From: Setaria digitata | Lineage: Eukaryota > Nematoda > Chromadorea > Rhabditida > Setariidae | Assembly: GCA_003640385.1 (NCBI GenBank) | Contig: RCAB01000005.1 | Span: forward strand, 124,001-188,000 | Direction: 5' to 3' | DNA: 64,000 nt | Shown here: piece by piece, positions 38,400-51,500 of the stretch | Layout of the letters: each line of letters opens with the position of its first letter | Position numbering within the stretch: the stretch's first letter is position 1 | Program-made: the position numbers and the translations under genes | The notes under the pieces: generated by a model | The model's database searches: none | What the model was told of the DNA's origin: nothing | The model's input: the letters and a program-made list of their open reading frames with translations, nothing else

Positions 38400-41300
38400 C
38401 TAAGTCATCTCAACGTCAAGTGGGTTATCATGTGCAGGTAAAACTTTCACTCGCTGATCCAAAATTTTCCTGAAAAAAAGTCATCACAGGAAAAATACAA
38501 GAAAAAAGCATTGAAATCTAGATTCAGAGATTCCTTCCAAAACTGAATCCTTATACAAGATAAAATTTCGAACATACCAACATAGGAAATGACAACCACA
38601 CGATCGTTTCAATTATTTTGCTTCTCCTTTCAAATTATTAAGATAAAAACATAAGTGAAACTGTAAGTTGATAAAATAACGAGAAGCATATGAGGATTGG
38701 ATTACGAACCTTCCACAATCATCGTTACAGCTACGTTTCGTACGCTTCCTCTTTAGCGTTTCGAACGCTTTTAGTTGAGCTTGTTTCTCGTCAATATCAC
38801 CTTCTAGATCAGCTTTCGTCACTAAGAATCTTTCGAACGACTACAAAAATTTACAAAATTAATTTGACTGAAAACAGATGAAGATTAAGAACATAAAATT
38901 TTTTGGAATTTCAATGTATCTTCAGAAACTAACTCCGGCCATAAGGGTTGGTGTTTTCGCGTAGGATGCTAAAAAATTGGTGTGTGTTCCCAAAAAATGC
39001 ATAAGCTGGTGAAGTCCTTGTTCTAATACCTGAAAAATGTTATAAATTGAGAAGTAGGATGGTTTTAAGGTAAAGATTAATATAAATAAGGTAGTGTTTA
39101 TAACTCTTGACAAACCCATACTGATGGACATATTTGACAAATACGATTCGGAATATCAACAGCCTAGTTACAACAATATTAATTTAGTTTAGTAGCATGA
39201 ACTTCTTTCATGGAAACCTTGTCCATTTTACAGCTACTCCATTATTCAAAAATCTAGAAATCCTTAATGGCAGGATATCCAGCCTAAGTTCATTACCAAA
39301 GAGTTAAGATGTTTAATAATAAAAAACTAGAATTTCTAAGCAACTAAATTTTTAAGTCAAGTGCTTTCTTGAAACGAGATGCTTACGCCGCTTGTGCAAA
39401 TCATGAATTATGCGAAAATAAAAGTGCAAGGCTTAAGTTCAAAGTGATATGACACTCTTAGAGACAAAAAAATTAGAAAGCAATTTTATAAAAGTAAAAT
39501 AAAGAGAGAATTCCTTGTCCTACGTAAAAATTATTGACGGCTATTTGGACAAAAATACTTTTTTAGAAATCTGATTTGGAAAATATGGCCGTATAACAAA
39601 ACTTGATCCGTTTTTTTTTTTTTAGAAAGTTGTAAATCAACAATACCTTATTGTGCGGATCTACATTAAGTGATCTATGGAAGAAGTGAACAGCTCGATC
39701 AATGTCTCCAGCTCGTCCTGCTGCTATTGCTAATCCAGCATTTGGACCTAGCTTCCCTGGACACATTAGAAGTGCTTTTCTGAATTAAAAAAAAATATAC
39801 AGTATACACTCGCATCTATGTATGTGAATCATCGTCTTTCTGCAGTACCAATAGTACGTCAAACAAGATGAAAATCAATGATAAATAGTATGTTTTCAAT
39901 AAGTGCTTGCCATTTTTGTTTGAAAAAAAAAAAAAAAAAAAATCCGTAATTTGCAACAATAAATGAAGTCCTGAGAAAGAAATTCTATTAGCAGCAGAAT
40001 TAGACGAGGATATGGAGCAATTCAGATTTGGCAATTAGTTCAGATCTTCCAAATGACAAATAATGAATGAAACTCCAAATCATACATGAAATTTTTCCTC
40101 ATAACTTACTGGTGAAACTTGATTGCCTCCTCATAACAACCCAATTTGCACTTTACATGTCCCAAATTATTTACCAACGGTTCCCAAAATTCGCTCAACG
40201 GCCGATTGAGCAAATTACATGGGTTGATACTTTCATCTGTTTCGCCATATGCCAACAGCAGAGATTTGATGAAAAAAGTTTCTGCATCTGAAAGTATTGG
40301 TTCTTACCAGAACAGTAAGTCCCTTAACTTAACACAAACACTGACGATTTGACTTAAATTAACAAGTGCCCCATCATTCTTTGTTTGAAACAGAAAGCCA
40401 AAATTATTGAAAAACAACGAAGCACAATAACCACTAGTAAAACGATGTAACTGGAAGGAAAAGTTTTTGAAGAACTGAAGTATATTTTTGAAAACTTAAC
40501 TTCAACTACAGAGATAAAAAAGATACCCTTAAATTCTTTTTTCATGTAGCATATGCAACCTTGCTCATGTAATACAAGTGCATTATCACCAGCTATTTCA
40601 GCTGCATCCTTCAGGAAATCTTGAGCTAATTTCGTATTATTTGCATAAGCATACTCGAGTCCTATGTACAATAATGGTTCAAAACTACCTTCCAGTACAC
40701 GAGATGCCTGCAGCATAGATAGATATTTTAGAACATAAATTCTCAGTTATTCTCTACAGCTGTCGGATTTTATGCTGTTTAGTGTAACTTTGAAAAATTG
40801 AAAAAAAAAGAAGACTTTTTATACCTAGAATGAGAAACTATTACACAGTTTCTCATTCTCATTCTCATTCACGGAAAGAAATGCTTCCGTCAGCATAAAT
40901 ATATTAACACAGCAGGAAATGCTATGTTAATAAATAACCAGAAGTCATAAACCAAAATATTTAAGGTTAATAATATCAAACTTGATTACACATTTTTCAA
41001 AGACTGTATGATTTATTTCATATAACTTACTCTCAAATAACAATTCATCGCTTGTTCATGCTCCGATTCCGCAGTAAGAGAATGTCCAAATGCTAACCAA
41101 CCTTCACCAAATGTACAGTTCATCGAAGTACACTTGTCTAAAACACTTTGTCATACAAAGATTTCAATTTTTCAGCTCATAATTTTGGATAACTGCCGTA
41201 TCAATAAGGAGAAATTTTACAAGGTATATAACAGCACATGAAAAATTATACTAACTGACATCTAGAAAGACTGTACAAAGTAAGGAACCGCAAAACTAAT

Positions 41301-44132
41301 AAATATCTCAAAACCAGCAGCTTCAAAATTAGTATTAATTCTCATTAATCTATTTTATACAAAAAAATGTTGAGTTCATGCTGAAATTTGATAGAATTTA
41401 AAACTTACTTAAAAAATTTTTTGCTGCTCCTAGGTGTCCAATAGAATAGTAATAGCAACCAACGGTATACCAGCTAACTTCGTTATCTGGCTGACTATCG
41501 ACCAGTTGATGTGCTAATATAAAAAGACTCTCGAATTTTCGTAACTGCACCAAGGTTGCAATATGAATGAGCAAACAGTCCTAAAGGCAGCAATACTTAA
41601 CCAACCCATAGGGTCAAGTAAACATAAAAAATACAAGAAACAAGTCATAAGCAAAAAAAGTTGAAGAGGTGTAACACTTATCAAAGAATATGCAATATGG
41701 CTTACAATTAATGTTGAATAAATGAGAGAGGAAAAATCGAATTATGAACGACACTTTTAGAATGATGCGATAAATACATCTGCAGTAATGAGTCAAGATG
41801 CTGGAATATTTACCACGTCAATCTATATAACTAGGAATATCATCATGCCTAGTTTTATAAATTCCTGGATAAACAAAGAAAATTGGGACCTGAAACATGC
41901 CAGCATCAGTCAAAATTTCATTCGTGATATTATAAGCTCCGATGAGATCACCAGTTTGGTACAAATAAGCGGCTCGTGCAGTAAGAATTGATAAATCCGT
42001 TAATAAAGCTTCATTCACCGATGAATCCATATTCAACTATAAAAGACAAATAGAATCAGTTACAAATCAGTGGAAAAACGATGAAGAAAAATGTCCTAAA
42101 TGGAAGACTACTTACTAAGTTTGCGTTTTTTCTTCCTTGAGAGAAGTAATAGTTGCGAAGAGTCACAACCAAACGGCTTTTATCTCCAGATCTGAAGAAT
42201 TATAACAAGTAATAAAAGCAAAATTAAAATTTTCAGGCAGTTGTCTGTTATAATTAGTAAGAGTAAAGACGAGACAAGAGAAATCACCTTTCAATCAATT
42301 CTTCAAAGCGTTGCATCGAATAAAGCCGATATTTCTGAATAAGCTCGAATGCTTCTATACAAGAATCATCTTTATAAACTGCTCCTTGCAAACAGGAAAA
42401 CGCTGCACGACGATTTTGTGTCATCAGATAGGCTTTCCCCAACAAAAGCAACAATCCTGCTTCAATCTAAATAATAAGAAAAAGAATAAACATGAATATA
42501 TCCAATTTATTTTTAGAGAAACACCAAAAATATTCCCAAAGCATCCTAGCCTAAGTTTCGATCGAAAAAAGAAATTTTATTATGCATTAGTACCATTATT
42601 TTGAAACGACTACCTGCAAATCCTCCGATATCTTATCAAGTGCAGCCACTTCCTCCGAACTTGGGACAAAAGTCTTTGGTTTGGAGAGTTGTACCATATG
42701 AGGCATAATGGAAAATATGAGATCATGACACCGATCCTTCAAAAATTTACATACCACTTGAAATAAATACAAAATTGTAGCAAATTTCCAAGTTTATTTA
42801 AAAAACAGAATTTTCTTATGAACTAATTTCGATTTACAAACAGGCAACAACAGCAAAAAATGTGTAAAACGACTATAAATATCTTAAAAAATAAATAAAA
42901 GAAAATAACCTACCCCAGCACCTAATTTCAATTTAAGTATATCGAGGTATAACTTTTTTCTGTAAAGTGCATTTACGTAAAAATAAGCAAAAAACATATG
43001 CTTCAAAATAAGTTCATGACGATCACAATACGCTGTCAGACGAGTCCATTCTCCAGCAGCTGCTAAAACCTACAAAATGGGATAAAAATCTTAAAACTTT
43101 TGCTACTAAGCGATGTTCAAATAAAAGAATTACTACACTCTACTTCAATGAAATATGTCTAACTATAAGAGAAGCAATCTTTCTGATCGTTTAAAAACGT
43201 GAACGCAAAAATTTATTTTTCACTAAGTCCAACTGCTGCAGAATAAGCACTAAATCTCAAATGCATTTCAAAGCACTATGAAGTATTACTTTTGTAAAGC
43301 AAAACAATGATAAGCAAGAAGCTATCGAAAATCAAGGTAAGTTATAAAAAATTCAAAGCATATGTTTACAAACCTTGATAAACTGAGCCATATCAACGAA
43401 GGATGGTTGGGTTCCATTTCTCCGACATAAAGCCAACCGTTTGTCAGCCCAAAATAATGCCGTTTTATATTGCGTACTGGTCAAGTACCTTTGAATTAAG
43501 CTATCAATTTCGCTAAATTCAAATTTTCCATCGATTGTTACAAGTCCCCGAGATGAAGCATCAGCTGGTGTTGACAGCATAGATCTAAAGGAAAAAGAAT
43601 TAGTTACCAACTGAAACATTATTAATCAGAAATGACTCAGTCTAATCAGCACTGCAGAACTATGCAGATAATTCAATATTTATACACAAGACAGAGAATA
43701 AAGCAAAAAATGATCACGTTGACAGGAAAACTGTGTTTAACTCACCAACCTTTCTACAATTTTCTCATTTTACAAGACCTAATTCTTCGGTATCTTTCGG
43801 TTTTACATTTTAAGATTAAACATATGGATGTAAGATTTTGAACTGTTACATAGTCTCATAAATCTCTCTGCAATCATGTAACATTCTTTGTAATTTTTGA
43901 CGTAGTATGTGGGAGAAACTATCATAATTTTCTGATAAAACATGTAAATGTTGTCACTACTCTTCTTTAACGAGGTGGAAAAATATAAAAGACTAAACAA
44001 AAAGATGTTAGAAATGAGAAAATAAACTTACGTGCTGCTTGTAGGGAGAGATTTGGGTGTTTGTGAGAGACCCTTGGTCACAGGTTCACGTGCAGGTGTG
44101 GACCGTTGCTTTGCCGTATTTCTACCAACCAT
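38400..44132 (-). CDS. CDC16: anaphase-promoting complex subunit CDC16/APC6 (TPR protein)
   Basis: Fifteen exons (44132-44032, 43584-43374, 43069-42914, 42736-42614, 42466-42288, 42191-42116, 42036-41890, 41580-41409, 41137-41031, 40707-40527, 40287-40110, 39779-39647, 39029-38934, 38840-38710, 38469-38400) join in frame to 686 residues; human CDC16 has 620. CDC16 is a tetratricopeptide scaffold of the APC/C ubiquitin ligase that drives anaphase and mitotic exit. Family marks: an N-terminal LIQRYLTSTQYKTALFWADK (cf. RQYLDQQQYQSALFWADK), then tandem TPRs including VSWYTVGCYYYSIGH, GWLAFGHSLTAESEHEQA, LLYIGLEYAYANNTKLA, LHEQGCICYMKKEF and WEPLVNNLGHVKCKLG. The C-terminus is acidic/basic and degenerate, as in relatives. 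About 35 extra Ser/Thr/Pro-rich residues precede the conserved N-terminus. The acceptor of exon 4 (TTGAAG) is weak, and the start is the first ATG after an acceptor at 44145. Confidence 0.92.
40827..40859. repeat. perfect 13-bp stem hairpin in a CDC16 intron
   Basis: AGAATGAGAAACT and its exact complement AGTTTCTCATTCT are separated by seven bases; two more TCTCAT-type units follow, reaching about 40870. It lies in the intron between exons 9 and 10. Function unknown. Confidence 0.8.
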
Positions 44133-44991
44133 TTCATCAAGGTTCTGGAATGTGTAACAATTCAGAATTTAGATAACATGCCATTGAAGTACATACTCGA
44201 AATTCACGATCGAAATAATTTCAAATACTACCAAAACGATACTCAAATGTGTCATTCTGAGGTGGAAATAACTACGGAACTGAAAAAGTTTCAAATCGAG
44301 GCTGTAGTGCTGTAACATTGACGAGAAAGCGATGGTTGATTCACGTTTCATGTCAGCGCTGGGATTCGTGCGTAGCTTATGCTTCTAGAACAGCCAGGTA
44401 TCGAGGCAAAAGTTTTGGCTCACGGCTTTCAACAATGGGTGTTGAAGGACTCGAACTTATCCGCCGAATGAAGCGGACGAAAAAAGGGGGACAGAAATGA
44501 CACCGTTTGCTGATCAGTTTACTACAGCCAACATCTCACGGGCAGGAAATGAGTATTGCTGCTTTGATTTCTCCGAAGCTGAATATCCGAAACTGCAGCT
44601 TTACAAAATCTGTAAAATGAATGCCTAACTCGTTACAATTATCAACTGGATTTGAAATCGAAGAAGCATTCGCCTCAGTATATGTCGAGTAGAAATGTAG
44701 TAATACCAACGCATAGTTCTGCAGACGCATATTGCCTGGCTGCATAGATTACTACAAATCGTTCGAACAGCTGGAAACCTCATGGTATATGTCATCCTTC
44801 TCTTTGTATTTGTATGTGATTAAGAAGCCAGGTTGGGTAGTTTGTTCATTCAAACCAATAATCAGCAAACAAAAAAAGAAACAAATAACAGCAGTAAACC
44901 GGATCGTGATAAATCTTGAACTCTAGAAGATAGTTCGAAAAATATGAAAAAAAAAAGATAAGTAAAATACACCATTTCAATTTCATTGTGA

Positions 44992-45033
<42 letters not shown>

Positions 45034-45562
45034 GAAGTATACGGGAAACCACAGTGCTTTCAAATGGTAATAACTGGCGACAATCATTCTAACTTGAACC
45101 TATATGAATCAACAGAGAGTGTTATTATAATCTGAATTTCTTTTCCATATCAATGATTAGTAGGACTCCTAATCTGTTCTTAAAAATAAAATGCAGGAAA
45201 ATTCAGTTTCGCAACAGTGAAGTCAAAGCCACAACCACTTATGAATTTCTTTTCAGGAAATTAGTTGTCACTGGACATATTGTCCACGAAATAGTTTTCT
45301 TGCAAAAATTGTTTTCGAAAAAAGAGATGGGAAGCTTACCAAATTTTTAAAAAATATAAACGTTCTTCAAAAACAGTTAAACAATTATATGACAGTTCAC
45401 AAATCACAAAATGAAGCTGAAAAATTAAAAGTGGAGAAGAAATGAGTTTGAAGTGAATAAAAGAAAACTTTGAAAACATCCTTAACTTGCTTAATGGTAC
45501 ATAGTATTCAAAGTACCATCATAAGGAACTTTTCTTGTTTGAAAAACAATGAAGCCAAACAT
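44133..45562. other. intergenic region between NUP98-NUP96 and CDC16
   Basis: About 1.4 kb between same-strand genes. A CCAG acceptor at 44145, 13 bases before the CDC16 ATG, may be a spliced-leader site. Short frames on both strands (44318-44500 +, 44536-44745 -) have no support. A 32-base poly-A tract occupies 45001-45032. Confidence 0.5.
45001..45032. repeat. poly-A tract (32 bases)
   Basis: Uninterrupted run of A, preceded by other A-rich sequence. Confidence 0.9.
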
Positions 45563-48500
45563 TTACTGACTACTAATATTATTGCTCAATATCGACATTG
45601 GGGAAGCAGCCTCTACCAAGAAACACGGAGCAACTTCTAAATCACTGGCAATTTCCAACTTGTCTTCATAACTTAATGGTAAATTTTCGGTTTCCGTACC
45701 TTCGTAACCGTAGATTAATTTAAAAACGTATCTTGACATTACTGTTGCAGCAAGCCTGAAACAACTTTGATTTGAACACTGCGATTATGAAAATGTGCGG
45801 TCCAAACAGAAAAAAAAACCTAAGTTATTTGCAAGGTCCTTAGTCGCTAAATTTGATAAAATCTATAATAACCTTTGTATGGGATTATTTACAGGCATCG
45901 CCACTAATCGTAATTCAAGCGAATGCGTCCATTCAATGATTTCTTTCATCTACAGGAATACAATCTGTTAAGATAATAAATGGAAATTGAGAAAAATCAA
46001 TTCCCGTAATTTTGTTTGAAATCGACGTCAAAACTTCTGATCCAAAATCGAATATTTAGAAGCAACTAACACATACTTCCTCATCATCTCCGATTTCTTC
46101 TAGTTTCTTTTTAATGTGATAAAAATCGGTAAAAATTTGCCCTCCTGGACCCCAAGCCGGTATCTGATCACTGATTTCTTCAAATAAAGCACCAAGCTGG
46201 CCCAAATATTCGTAGTCATCTATAAACCAACTAAGCGTTATTTGATATATTTAATTTACAACAAAAAAAGTTGTTTTAGAAATGACATAAAAATACCTGA
46301 TACAATCATGTTAGGCGCAACTTTCTCACAGAATATAGAATGCGCTTCATCAAGCAGGCCACCTTTTAAAGCGTATAAACACATTTCTGCTTCATCACCA
46401 TTCAATTTCGCTTGCATGTACCTAGGAACAAAAGAAATTAGTAAATTCGAGAACTAAAAAAAAATTAAAAAAAAAAAAACTAATTTTATTCACTGCCTCA
46501 TGTAGCGTTTAAAAAAAAAGCTGAGAGGTTAAAAATTCACCTTGATCTTGCAATAATACAATCTGGCAAATGCGCTACTGTTGCCAACTTAGTGTACGTT
46601 TCTTCATCAGCTTTATTTGCGATTCGATCACCCAATTCGATTAAAGCATCATTTCGACTGAGAATTCAAAATATTTTCTATGAGAACCATAAATATTAAG
46701 AGGAAATATACAGACATACGCTTAAGTCTAAATTTTCTTTTCCTCCATACCTTTGTAAATCAGAGATATGCATCAGTACAATTGCAGCCAAATGGTATAA
46801 CTCCATCTGACAAAGTTGCTCAGCATATCGAATATGAAGAACATGTTCGGCAGATTTTGAAGGGTGTTCGAACTTTAAAATTCGAAGAATAAACCACAAG
46901 TGCCAACTGCAATGATTTTTAACAATAAAAAAAAGTATTCTGGAACTAGATTAATGCAGAAACTCAAGGTTAGTCACATTTTTGAAAAATAAAAGACATT
47001 TGACTTGTAACGAAACATTACGGACCACAAATGATAGTCCATCGGATGTGTAGCACTGCAGTTGGGTTCAAGAATAAGTTCCATAGATCGGCTAGGATCA
47101 CAAGCCAATTGGATGAGCTCATAAAAAACATTGCGCTTCAATGCATGTTCTGCCTTTCGTGCCTTCAAGTCGTTTTCGAAAGCATGCAGAACACATGTTA
47201 ATGAAGCATCAAATGGGTTGAAATATGAAACGAATGTCCCTAAAGCCTAAAATACAAATGATGTTATATAGGAGATAAAAAGTGAAAAGAAATAACCGTA
47301 CTGAAAGACCAAATAACAGAGCTATTAGCATTAAAATTTATTTTGACCCAATTTGAACCGACAAATAAGTACCTCAACGGATCAAGTAAAAAAGAAAAAA
47401 AAAAGTAGCCCGATAATTTACTTGCAATCCATCCAGACCGTCATTCACAAATACCATCTTGCCATTTATTTCAGCTTGCATTTCTCCTGCCATCACAAGA
47501 TAAATTTTCAATAAGTTCTGATCAATAAATTTATATTCTTTTCTTTCCTTCCACTGTTCAAACTAAAATTACGAAAACATGTTCACAAGAACACAATATG
47601 TCCGGATATTAGTTATTAGACTACTATTAAATACAAAGAAAACGTTTTGTTCCAATAAATTCCTCACGGATCCTGCTAAACCTAGCTCCATCGGTGTCGA
47701 GAATACATGTATGCATAACAGGTATAAATAACAAATCAGAAAAAAAAAGTTTACCGCAATTAATCCAAACACAAACTTGATTTTTATAAGCTGTTCTGTC
47801 GGTATATCTAAATGTTGAAAGTGCAAAAGCAAGATGAGGATAATTGCTTTGGACAGCCTCCTCTACTGCAGCTTCCAAATCAGCATTTAGCACAAAGTAA
47901 AGGATTTTTGCAGGACCTGATGACGGCAGCTTTTGCGGTCGTTCAAGACTTGCTAAATATTTTTGCAGCCATCTAGCAACTCCCTCCCGACGATTTAATG
48001 TTTTGGTGTAACTGGTACTCGCTGAAAATATTGTAATATTCAGTCGATTGCCTAGATATTTAAACTTGGTCCGAAAATTTTTTTTAAAAAAAAAATTGAG
48101 AGGATGGAAAGAAATATCTACCTGATATATGATACAAGTATAGTATTAAAATACCTGTAATTTGAGAACCAAAAAGAGCACCACATAACTCTAGCACATT
48201 TGTATCATATGTGATCCCATTAGACTTCGATGCTGTCGAGGAGTAATTTATTAAATCGACAAATTCCTATATAAAAATTTAGTCATAATATTACATTAAT
48301 TATATCTGGAGAAATTTAATCCTAATATGACTGGAAATTTATCCGACTGGAACTCAAAGATTTAAAAGATTTGTGGATATTAGCAATATCGAGGGGAGGG
48401 GGGGGGGGAAAAAAAAAAAGGGAAAATGAAACATGCCATACATTAATAATTTCCAAAAAAGGCCCAAGGAATCAATTTACCCCATCTGGCTTCCTTTGTG

Positions 48501-51500
48501 GAGCATTCTGGAAAATTGAATTTTCCGTATTACCATCACTTACTACCTTACTCATTTGGTCAATTTTCCGAAACAAATCGATAATATATCTCTGCAATAA
48601 TTCAAAACATTAACTGAATTCATTTGAAGCAAAAAGCAGACTTGCTAACGTAAAAATCTGAAGAATCGAACTGATATTTCAAAATTTAAATTCCTAGAAA
48701 AATTCAGAGAACGAGAGGAAATTTACAGCAGGCACTTGATTGATGCACTGAAGCTGAAGGCATCGCACAGACAATGAATTTGGATGATCGCCCATCCAAC
48801 ACACTCGTCCTATAAAGAAAGAATCTGATCTATAAAATAAGCGAAATTTATTTTGATATACTGAATAAATATTCTCATTGTCTAGCAAGTAAATAAAACA
48901 TTTCTAAATGGATTCAACAACACACTGGCTCGCTGTCGAGAAATAGACCGATCGTTGTTAACAGATAGTGAAAAGTTCGTTTCTAGCTTTCAAAAATGAT
49001 ATATACCTGTATTTTAAGTTTCGTAAAAAACTAACCGTGATTCCAACCCACACGCCCGCAATTTCCGTTCATTAATGAGTAGTCAATAAAGGTACCAGTT
49101 TTGGTGGCTATTTTCGTGAATGTTTGCTTCCCTTCTTTAAGGTAACTTTTTATTTCATTAATAGGATCAATAAGATACATTTGCGACTGGCCAATACTCT
49201 CTTGTCTCTCCGCATCAAACATCATAGAATCACTCAATAAATCATCTGCAAAATCACAATGATTCAAGAATAGAATATTATTTTCAACAACAAAATCGGT
49301 CCTAGTGTTATAAAGCTGCTTTAAATCTCTGATGGTTGAGTCCCTATTTGCCTGAATTAATCGAGTTAAGATACGATTTTAACACAAAACAAACTTAGCA
49401 CTGTTTTGTTATCATATAGTTCCATTTTATGTTCGGTTTCTGACATCGTGTTTGACTGAATGTAATCGCCCAAAAGAGGTGTATTATAAAAAGCATTCAG
49501 TTCAGGGGCTTTCCCATTACCTTAAAATCATAGAATGATAAAGAACACCGAAGAAAAAACTAATACTTTCAGTACAGTACGAATGAAAGAATGAAGCCAT
49601 ACATACCGTTGATTCCCCCTAATCCACGTGCAAAAAAAACTGAATCGGATAGAGAATCTATTTGTTTCAAATCCTGCTGAAAGTTCTGAAATATGGGATT
49701 CAATTTTATACTTTTATATATAACATAAAAAATTCAACAATTAAATCTAAAAGTGATTATCTATTTTTAGACTTAATACAGCATTTTTAACGGCATTTTA
49801 GCAGCACATTAACCATCTTTTTTAAAGAAGAATGGTACTTAATATTTCTGTTGAAAATGAACTTACTTGAAAGTCATCGTTTGTAGAACAACTCCATGCA
49901 GCAACGTCACTAATGTCTCTTTCATCAGCAACGCTCAACTTTGGTAACTTAGCCCGCTGGACAGCATCTTGAATTTTGCTGGCTTTAAAAGCTGTCTTTA
50001 ACTGCACCTCGTCAAGAATATCATCGTCATCGTCATCCTTAAAAAGCATTTTGGATCTAAAGCAAACTTGATAATTTAGAATGAATCCTAACTGCTCTCA
50101 GCCCTCAAACTTTTTCTCAACTTAGTTAAAGATTTACAAAAACGGAGACAAAAGGAAAGACCAAACTATACATAACTAATTAAGAGATATTTGCTGTTAA
50201 TACAAACCGTTAATCCATATTTGGTAAAATGCGGCACTGTGAACACCCAGGTGCCTGTTTCAGGACGATAGTCCTTAAATTTTGCTCCCATTTTCAACGA
50301 AGCACGTTCCAGCTTTGCCCGATAACCCATTTCTTCAAGTCGAAGTGGATCCTAAAAATTCATTGCAATTTTTTAAAGTTTAATTCTACAAAATAAATTT
50401 CGATATTATTTGATATTTCACATAGTAAAACATTGAATAGTGATATTTAAAACAAACCGTAATATATTCCTTCGTTTTTTTATCGCGAGGCCAAACCCTA
50501 TCCAAACTAACTTCTGCAAATCTATTCAACTCTTGACCAACTGGTGGTTTTGAACTATCATCAGGATATACAATCACTTCGTGTTGACGAAAATGTACTA
50601 CCTAGAACTAAATCGAGGTTAACAATAAAAGAAAACCAATTTTTTTGACTACAAAAATTTAAACTACCAAATCCTTTAGAATATTACTTTCGATTAATAA
50701 CAAACCTTATCTAAATTAACATTTTGCAAGTCGAAAGGTCCCGGCCAGAAAACACTTCCGAAAGCGAGCCGACGTATAGTAAACCCACTTTCAATATGAC
50801 AGATTCCTTTATTATTCAGTGCCATTTCTGCAAGTTGTTCCAGCGATGGCTCACATTCATAATCTTGTCTATAATAAATGAATTCTAGTTCCTGTTATCA
50901 AGAAATCTGAGGTGAAACTTCAACGCGTACTGGTGCAGTCAATAGTAATACAGTACTTATTCTTTAACTTAAATATAGCATAATATTCTACATGCTATGA
51001 TTTTATTTCATCTATGCCGTACAATTACTGATGTTCGAAATCCTTCAAAATTAAAATTCAAGGAGACGCTGGCCCTAGAAATTGAATGAAATGGGCAAAA
51101 GGCTAACCTTGTTAAAACTATACCACCTGGATGAACACTGAGAACAGGAACATCTTCAGATGTATTAATAACACTGCCGTTAGTTAAATTCAGTGAATTA
51201 CTAACATTCTCTTCAGAATACGCCTAAAACTTTTCCTTTAGAATATTTTTCAAGCAATTAATCGACTTAAATATTCACCATATCTCATATCTAATCTTAG
51301 AGAAGTAAAACTGGACTCATGCTATGTTTACAGCTTTGAAAATTTCAAAATGTGAATATGCAGAATGTTTTAGTGTCATCATGATAGGTTGCTCCGATGA
51401 CTGTATTAATGTGAACATAATAATTATCTCAGTCTACAACAGAACCATTTAAAGAGACGAGAACTACGTCTAAAAAGTGCTAGATCAATCTTTTGAAATT

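Noticed and set aside
44318..44745. Short frames on both strands upstream of CDC16
   Set aside because: Neither has homology or splice support; the region is ordinary intergenic sequence.
47627..47720. Possible extra NUP96 exon ([16 protein letters not shown])
   Set aside because: It cannot be entered in phase, and the flanking exons 47777 and 47562 join directly in phase 0 with the expected length.
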